Of a DNA stretch of 64,000 bases, positions 59,131-64,000 are shown piece by piece. The notes under the pieces were generated by a model, which saw nothing but the letters and a program-made list of their open reading frames with translations, had not been told where the DNA came from and ran no database searches. Source of the DNA: Prochlorococcus sp. AG-402-P16. GTDB lineage: Bacteria; Cyanobacteriota; Cyanobacteriia; PCC-6307; Cyanobiaceae. Numbering within the stretch: position 1 is the first letter of the stretch; each line of letters opens with the position of its first letter. The position numbers were made by a program, and so were the translations under genes. The DNA lies in contig QCJB01000004.1 of NCBI GenBank assembly GCA_003216295.1, positions 62,001 to 126,000 on the forward strand, written 5' to 3'.

Positions 59131-59231
59131 CTAGAAACAGATTGCCTAAAAAGATAAGCTGATATCTTCTAACAAATTCTAATTAATATATGAGAACAAG
59201 TTTATAAAGTTTTTATTTTTATTTTGAGAGC

Positions 59232-60227
59232 TTAAGAAAAGCTCATAGATAATTCTTTAATTAATGCTATCAACTGGTCATTAAAAACAATTGATACATG
59301 TAATCTACTTATAACAAGCAAAAAACAAACTCCAAACATATAAAGAATAGACCACCTAAACAGACCCTTAGCCCTATCTGAATCCTCTGGTTTATCTCTT
59401 AATCTTGAAACCAATTGAAGAAGTCTTGAATTATAAGGTAGTAACAACATTCCATACAACAAACCTCCTTCAGGCAAAACAAAGCAACCTAAAAAGCTTA
59501 AACATACAGTTAGATAACCATAAACAGATATAGCTTTTGCAGTAAATTCAGGACCACTTACTGTTGGGAGCATAGGTATTCCCACAGATCGGTAGTCCTC
59601 TTTTAACAATATGGCAAGAGCCCAAAAATGGGCTGGGGTCCAAACCATGACCAAAGAGAATAACCACCAACCTCCTAATCCAATATGACCTGCCGCTGCG
59701 GATGCTCCAACTAAAGGAGGAATGGCACCAGCGACTCCTCCAAAAACTATATTTTGAGATGTTCTAGGTTTTAAGAAAGCTGTATATAAAAGGACATAAC
59801 TACAAAGGCCTAAAAGAGTAAGTCCTGCAGCTAAACAATTAACTCCACTCACTAAAAGAGCCGAGGCAGCAAGAGTGCAAGAAACTGCTCCAACGAATAC
59901 AGATGACTGAGAAAGGCGTCCAGAAGGCAATGCTCTATTGCTCGTACGCTTCATTCGTTTATCAAGATCCTGCTCCCACAAGCAATTAAGAGCTCCTGCA
60001 GCTGCCGCGGCAAGTGCTCCTCCACCTAAAGTACATGCCAATCTGGGAGAGGGTAATGGCCATTCTTCAGAAAGTGCCATTCCACCAACTGTTGTAGCAA
60101 GTAAAAGAGGAATTAATCTTGGCTTGGCGACCTCTAACCAAGCTGGTAATTTAATACGCTTTCTGGATGGAACAATATCCTCACGATTAATTGGCTGTGC
60201 AATTACATCAGATGTTGAGCTAACCAT
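59232..60227 (-). CDS. ctaB: Protoheme IX farnesyltransferase
   Basis: UbiA-superfamily enzyme that makes heme O, the precursor of heme A for cytochrome oxidase. The 331 residues have an N-terminal extension of about 25, then [20 protein letters not shown], the Asp motif [37 protein letters not shown] and [13 protein letters not shown]. Seven or more membrane segments. The gene overlaps ctaA by 8 bp on the same strand. Confidence 0.95.
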   Translation of the reverse strand: MVSSTSDVIAQPINREDIVPSRKRIKLPAWLEVAKPRLIPLLLATTVGGMALSEEWPLPSPRLACTLGGGALAAAAAGALNCLWEQDLDKRMKRTSNRALPSGRLSQSSVFVGAVSCTLAASALLVSGVNCLAAGLTLLGLCSYVLLYTAFLKPRTSQNIVFGGVAGAIPPLVGASAAAGHIGLGGWWLFSLVMVWTPAHFWALAILLKEDYRSVGIPMLPTVSGPEFTAKAISVYGYLTVCLSFLGCFVLPEGGLLYGMLLLPYNSRLLQLVSRLRDKPEDSDRAKGLFRWSILYMFGVCFLLVISRLHVSIVFNDQLIALIKELSMSFS

Positions 60228-61146
60228 GACAAGTCTCCAAAGTTGATTCAGTTATAAAAAGTGATTGGGAAGATCCCTCAATTCTTCTTCCTTTAAAATT
60301 CAACGCCGATATGAAAGCCACTAGTAAACAGGCAACTAATTGATGTCCAATTACAAGACCAGGCTCACTCATTCCTAATTGAATTGAAAGAAATCCTAAA
60401 AAGATTTGCGAGATTATCAGACAAGTAATTGTCAAAAAATAAGGCCATTGATTAAAAAAAACATCTCTCTGAGTAAGTGAAATAGCTACGAACGAAATCA
60501 CCAACAGACTTACTGGAAAGGCACTTGCTCGATGAAGCCCTAAAAGATTGCAAGAATCTCCAAAATTCAAGCATCTATGCGCCGCCCATGAAGTCGCGAC
60601 ACGACTGCCAAGTAAGGACTGAGCTATTACAGAAAAAAGAGATATAAACCCAAGGGAACGAAGCCAGGGTGGGAAAATTGATTTGCCAGGGCAAAGTAAT
60701 TGTTGAGTCACACCACTCATGATTGCCACAAGACTAAATGCGACCGTGAGATGAGCGACTACTACTAAAGATGGTAACAACTGAAGTACTGTCAAAGCAC
60801 CTAAAAAGGCCTGAAAAGCAACCAATAGAGTTAGACCTCCATAAGTCCAAGGAAGCCATTTAGGTAAAGATTTGGCCCAGCATAAAGAGAGGACAAATTG
60901 AGTTACTAAAACAATCCCAACGAAAAAAGCATCTAAACGATGAAACCATTCAAGGAATACTTGTAAATTCATTTGCTTACCAGGCAAAAACGATCCATAA
61001 CAAAGAGGCCAGTCGGGGCAAGCGAGACCAGCTTCCATTACTCTCGTTGCCCCTCCAATCACAACAAGAGCGATCAGCGCGACCACCACGTGAGCAGCCA
61101 ACTGACCCAATCTAAATCGAGGCTTAGTTGGATAAAGAATCTGCAC
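60220..61146 (-). CDS. ctaA: Heme A synthase
   Basis: Converts heme O to heme A. The 308 residues have about eight membrane segments; the N-terminal half has [40 protein letters not shown] with the catalytic Glu region and the cysteine pair, and [13 protein letters not shown] with a heme ligand. The second half repeats the fold with [14 protein letters not shown] and [12 protein letters not shown]. It diverges from ctaC over a 183-bp spacer, so one regulatory region may serve heme A synthesis and oxidase genes. Confidence 0.93.
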   Translation of the reverse strand: MQILYPTKPRFRLGQLAAHVVVALIALVVIGGATRVMEAGLACPDWPLCYGSFLPGKQMNLQVFLEWFHRLDAFFVGIVLVTQFVLSLCWAKSLPKWLPWTYGGLTLLVAFQAFLGALTVLQLLPSLVVVAHLTVAFSLVAIMSGVTQQLLCPGKSIFPPWLRSLGFISLFSVIAQSLLGSRVATSWAAHRCLNFGDSCNLLGLHRASAFPVSLLVISFVAISLTQRDVFFNQWPYFLTITCLIISQIFLGFLSIQLGMSEPGLVIGHQLVACLLVAFISALNFKGRRIEGSSQSLFITESTLETCHG

Positions 61147-61317
61147 GTAGGCAAAAATCCATCGAGATCATTATTAATTCAACGTAGCGATTACTTCGTA
61201 GACGTCACCTGAATAAGCGGACTGCAACATAAAAATTCTCTAAAAAAAAAATTATTCATCTTGAATTAACAATTAGTAGATACATTAATTAATTTTGTCC
61301 ATAACCTATAAATAGAA

Positions 61318-61323
61318 AAGGAG
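61318..61323 (+). promoter_or_regulatory. Ribosome-binding site deciding the ctaC TTG start
   Basis: AAGGAG at 61318-61323 is six bases before the TTG at 61330. This is one of the best Shine-Dalgarno matches in the window and supports the TTG over any other start. Confidence 0.75.
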
Positions 61324-61329
61324 ATCCTC

Positions 61330-62142
61330 TTGCCGAAACTGTCGGCCATCTTAACTCTTACATCAAGTTTAATTCTTGGAGTAGGAGGAGTTTGGATAGC
61401 TTACAACGTAGATATGCTTCCCGTAAGCGCGAGCATGAATGCTCCAGTTTATGATGAACTTTATCGAGTCCTATTCATTATTGGCTGCATACTTTTCATA
61501 GGTATGACTTCCTTAGTAGTTTATAGTCTTGTTCAATTCCGTCGTAAGCCTGGAGAAACTGGGGATGGAATTAATTTAGAAGGTAATATCTCACTAGAAA
61601 TTTTCTGGACAGCAGTTCCTGCCATTGTTGTTTTATTTGTAGGTTTATATAGCTACGATATTTATGATCGGATGGGTGGAATGCAGCCTTTAATGCATGA
61701 TCACAATGGTCAAATGGGTAATCAGGAAGAGAGAGTTTGGGGTGGTATTGGATCTGGACCAATTGAAACTTCATCTTCAAATAATTCATCCTCATTACCA
61801 ATTGAGTTAACCGCAATGCAATTTGCTTTTATCTTTCATTATCCAAAAGGAAATATTATTTCTGGAGAGCTTCATGTGCCAGTTGGAAAAGAAGTTAGCT
61901 TAAAAATGGAATCTAAAGATGTTATACATGCCTTTTGGGTGCCTCAATTTAGACTTAAACAAGATGTCATCCCTGGTCAACCAACGATATTAAATTTCAC
62001 TCCAACAAAAGCAGGTAATTTCCCAATTGTATGCGCAGAATTATGTGGCCCATATCATGGTGGAATGAGATCTAACGTAATAGTTGATGAACAAGAAGAC
62101 TTTGATAATTGGTTAAGAGAAAACTCTAAAGAAACAATTTAA
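61330..62142 (+). CDS. ctaC: Cytochrome c oxidase subunit II
   Basis: CuA-bearing subunit that receives electrons from cytochrome c or plastocyanin. The 270 residues have two membrane helices (ILTLTSSLILGVGGVWIAY and VLFIIGCILFIGMTSLVVYSL) then EIFWTAVPAIVVLFVGLYSY. The CuA site is CAELCGPYHGGM with VIHAFWVPQF upstream. A His/Met/Gly-rich and Ser-rich linker lies between (MGGMQPLMHDHNGQMG, then SSSNNSSSL). Start is TTG at 61330 behind a strong Shine-Dalgarno. ctaD follows 4 bp later. Confidence 0.96.
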   Translation: MPKLSAILTLTSSLILGVGGVWIAYNVDMLPVSASMNAPVYDELYRVLFIIGCILFIGMTSLVVYSLVQFRRKPGETGDGINLEGNISLEIFWTAVPAIVVLFVGLYSYDIYDRMGGMQPLMHDHNGQMGNQEERVWGGIGSGPIETSSSNNSSSLPIELTAMQFAFIFHYPKGNIISGELHVPVGKEVSLKMESKDVIHAFWVPQFRLKQDVIPGQPTILNFTPTKAGNFPIVCAELCGPYHGGMRSNVIVDEQEDFDNWLRENSKETI

Positions 62143-62146
62143 ATTT

Positions 62147-63787
62147 ATGACTATTTCACTTAAACCAAACAACTCTCCTCCAGAGAAACTTCAACCATCC
62201 GGATGGCTAAAGTATCTAAGCTTTAGTCTTGATCACAAAGTCATAGGTCTTCAATATTTAGTTTGTGGTTTCTTATTTTATTTAATTGGAGGATCTTTAG
62301 CTGGAGCAATAAGGGTAGAGCTAGTCAGTCCCCTTTCTGATTTCATGCCAAGAGAGGTTTACAACCAAGTCCTAACTCTTCACGGCACGATCATGATTTT
62401 CTTATGGATAGTGCCTGTAGTAAATGGTGCCTTTGGCAACTATTTAATACCTTTTTACGTTGGCGCTAGGGACATGGCCTTCCCAAGGTTGAATGCAGTT
62501 GCTTTTTGGCTAATACCTCCTTCAGGTTTGATGTTAATAACCAGTTATTTCATAAACGGTGCTGCACAATCTGGTTGGACAGCCTACCCACCTTTAAGTA
62601 TTACCACTCCAGCAGCTGGGCAAATTATTTGGATCTTAAGTGTTTTACTTTTGGGAGGCAGCTCTATTTTTGGTGGTATTAATTTCATTGCAACCATTCT
62701 CAAGTTGAGGAGACCTGGTCTTAAATTAATGCAATTACCGATGTATTGCTGGGCAATGCTTGGTACAAGTATTCTTGTTGTGCTTTCAACTCCTGTTCTC
62801 GCTGGCACTTTAATACTTTTAAGCTTTGACATAGTTGCTCATACCGGTTTCTTTAACCCAAGTCTTGGGGGGAACGTAATTGTTTATCAACATCTTTTTT
62901 GGTTTTACTCGCATCCTGCTGTTTATATCATGGTCTTGCCTGCTTTTGGCCTTGTCAGTGAAATACTTCCTATACACAGCAGGAAACCACTTTTTGGCTA
63001 TACAACAATGGTCTTCTCAATCATGGGAATAGTTGTTTTAGGTCTAATTGTTTGGGCTCATCATATGTTTACAAGTGGGACTCCTCCATGGATGCGCTTA
63101 TTTTTCACAATTGCTACTGCATTTATAGCTGTTCCCACAGGTATTAAGTTTTTTAATTGGGTGGCAACTTTATGGGGAGGGAAAATCTCACTAAACGCAG
63201 CAATGTTATTTTCATGCGGTTTTATAATTAATTTTGTTTTAGGCGGGATAACAGGAGTTGCTCTAGCTCAAGTACCTTTTGATGTTCATGTTCACGATAC
63301 CTATTTTGTTGTTGCTCATTTTCATTACATAGTTTATGGAGGTTCTGTATTTGTCATCTTCTCGTCAATTTATCATTGGTTCCCAAAATTTACTGGGAGA
63401 ATGCTAAATGAAAATCTTGGAAGATTCCACTTCATAATTACCTTTATAGGCTTTAATCTATGTTTTGCTCCTCAACATTGGCTAGGCTTAAATGGGATGC
63501 CTCGAAGAGTTGCAGAATACGATCCACAATTTCAATTAATCAATCAAATAAGTAGCGTAGGAGCATTATTAATGGCTTTAAGTACATTACCTTTTCTATG
63601 GAATATATTTCAAAGCATCCTCTATGGGGATGAAGCTGGCGATAACCCCTGGAAGGCACTTACGCCTGAATGGTTAACGAGTTCACCCCCTCCGGTTGAA
63701 AATTGGGAGGGTGAGGCTCCACTCGTTCTTGAACCATATGGTTATGGGCAACGAGATTCAAATGAAACGCAGGAGCAAAAAAAATGA
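62147..63787 (+). CDS. ctaD: Cytochrome c oxidase subunit I (A2-type)
   Basis: Catalytic heme-copper subunit, 546 residues, about 12 membrane helices. Heme a and CuB ligands are seen in LTLHGTIMIFLW, FWFYSHPAVYIMVLP, WAHHMFTSG and VHDTYFVVAHFHYIVYGG. The helix VI motif is YSHPAVY rather than HPEVY: the usual proton-pathway glutamate is missing and Tyr-Ser takes its place, as in type A2 oxidases. The ctaE start overlaps its stop (ATGA). Part of ctaCDE. Confidence 0.97.
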   Translation: MTISLKPNNSPPEKLQPSGWLKYLSFSLDHKVIGLQYLVCGFLFYLIGGSLAGAIRVELVSPLSDFMPREVYNQVLTLHGTIMIFLWIVPVVNGAFGNYLIPFYVGARDMAFPRLNAVAFWLIPPSGLMLITSYFINGAAQSGWTAYPPLSITTPAAGQIIWILSVLLLGGSSIFGGINFIATILKLRRPGLKLMQLPMYCWAMLGTSILVVLSTPVLAGTLILLSFDIVAHTGFFNPSLGGNVIVYQHLFWFYSHPAVYIMVLPAFGLVSEILPIHSRKPLFGYTTMVFSIMGIVVLGLIVWAHHMFTSGTPPWMRLFFTIATAFIAVPTGIKFFNWVATLWGGKISLNAAMLFSCGFIINFVLGGITGVALAQVPFDVHVHDTYFVVAHFHYIVYGGSVFVIFSSIYHWFPKFTGRMLNENLGRFHFIITFIGFNLCFAPQHWLGLNGMPRRVAEYDPQFQLINQISSVGALLMALSTLPFLWNIFQSILYGDEAGDNPWKALTPEWLTSSPPPVENWEGEAPLVLEPYGYGQRDSNETQEQKK

Positions 63788-64000
63788 CATCCATAATTCC
63801 AAAAGAGCAATCCTCAGAAAGCAAAAAAGATATCTCAACTGAAGAACATGAAGATTTCCGTTTGTTTGGGCTAATAGCTTTTTTAATCGCAGACGGTATG
63901 ACCTTTGCAGGTTTTTTTGCTGCATACCTAACTTTTAAGGCAGTCAATCCAATAGGTCCTGATGCCATTTATGAATTAGAACTACCTTTACCCACTTTAA
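63784..64000 (+). CDS. ctaE: Cytochrome c oxidase subunit III, 5' part (runs off window)
   Basis: The first 72 codons are visible. After a polar N-terminus of about 23 residues (TSIIPKEQSSESKKDISTEE) comes FRLFGLIAFLIADGMTFAGFFAAYLTF, the first helix of subunit III, and then PIGPDAIYELELPLPTL, typical of cyanobacterial CtaE. It overlaps ctaD by 4 bp. The remainder lies beyond the right edge, so completeness cannot be judged. Confidence 0.9.
   Translation, partial: MTSIIPKEQSSESKKDISTEEHEDFRLFGLIAFLIADGMTFAGFFAAYLTFKAVNPIGPDAIYELELPLPTL

Overview
The window is a gene-dense, AT-rich stretch of a cyanobacterial chromosome and reads as ordinary core genome of a marine picocyanobacterium, most likely Prochlorococcus. 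Support comes from photosystem I genes (psaF, psaJ), psb27, the cytochrome b6f genes petC and petA, a single-helix high-light-inducible (Hli) protein, an aa3-type cytochrome oxidase cluster, hemL and hemC, cobalamin genes, and many small proteins of the kind found in picocyanobacteria. Very short gaps, overlapping convergent 3' ends and frequent TTG starts fit a streamlined genome. A low-light I (NATL-like) affiliation is my guess, not something I could test. I found no insertion sequence, prophage, CRISPR array, restriction cassette or obvious island.

Layout. 1-3 kb: the end of a dihydroorotase-like gene, lepB, an ArsC-like protein, a family I pyrophosphatase and a small HTH protein. 3-9 kb: proS, psb27, purA, a PfkB kinase, cutA, cobK. 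9-17 kb: ssb, argB, two cyanobacterial hypotheticals, priA, the sigma factor gene sigA behind a structured 382-bp spacer, and hemC. 17-26 kb: a second pyrophosphatase, an M32 carboxypeptidase preceded by a perfect 15-bp inverted repeat, then a run of yjbQ, a pterin dehydratase, a His-rich CobW GTPase and an iron-type ABC permease, followed on the other strand by a UPF0104 membrane protein and larC. 26-35 kb: xthA, hemL, an SPFH protein, yajQ, a SLOG-like protein beside a BioD/DRTGG protein, an SDR, map, rplS. 35-39 kb: tRNA-Trp, tRNA-Asp, gltX, a cation/proton antiporter, a DUF1643 protein. 39-45 kb: hli, tsaD, psaFJ, gmk, rqcH, tatC, a DUF3067 gene. 45-52 kb: petCA, lgt, cobM, a RodZ-like protein, ppx, a UbiA prenyltransferase, ldcA. 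52-57 kb: ispD, fabG, small ORFs, and a groL without groES. 57-64 kb: an ABC exporter, ctaB and ctaA, diverging from ctaC-ctaD-ctaE, the last cut by the window edge.

Genes that work together: tatC lies near petC, whose Rieske protein carries a twin-arginine signal. ctaA and ctaB make the heme A used by the divergent ctaCDE oxidase. hemC and hemL supply tetrapyrrole for chlorophyll, heme and cobalamin, and cobK and cobM are two cobalamin steps.

I see no clearly new multi-gene system. The observations most worth checking are two pyrophosphatase paralogs, one of which has lost an active-site aspartate; a dihydroorotase homolog without its catalytic aspartate; the long perfect hairpin over the TTG start of the M32 peptidase; a triple-hairpin spacer upstream of sigA; a possible 30-codon leader ORF overlapping the hemL start; and several small ORFs that standard length cut-offs would miss.
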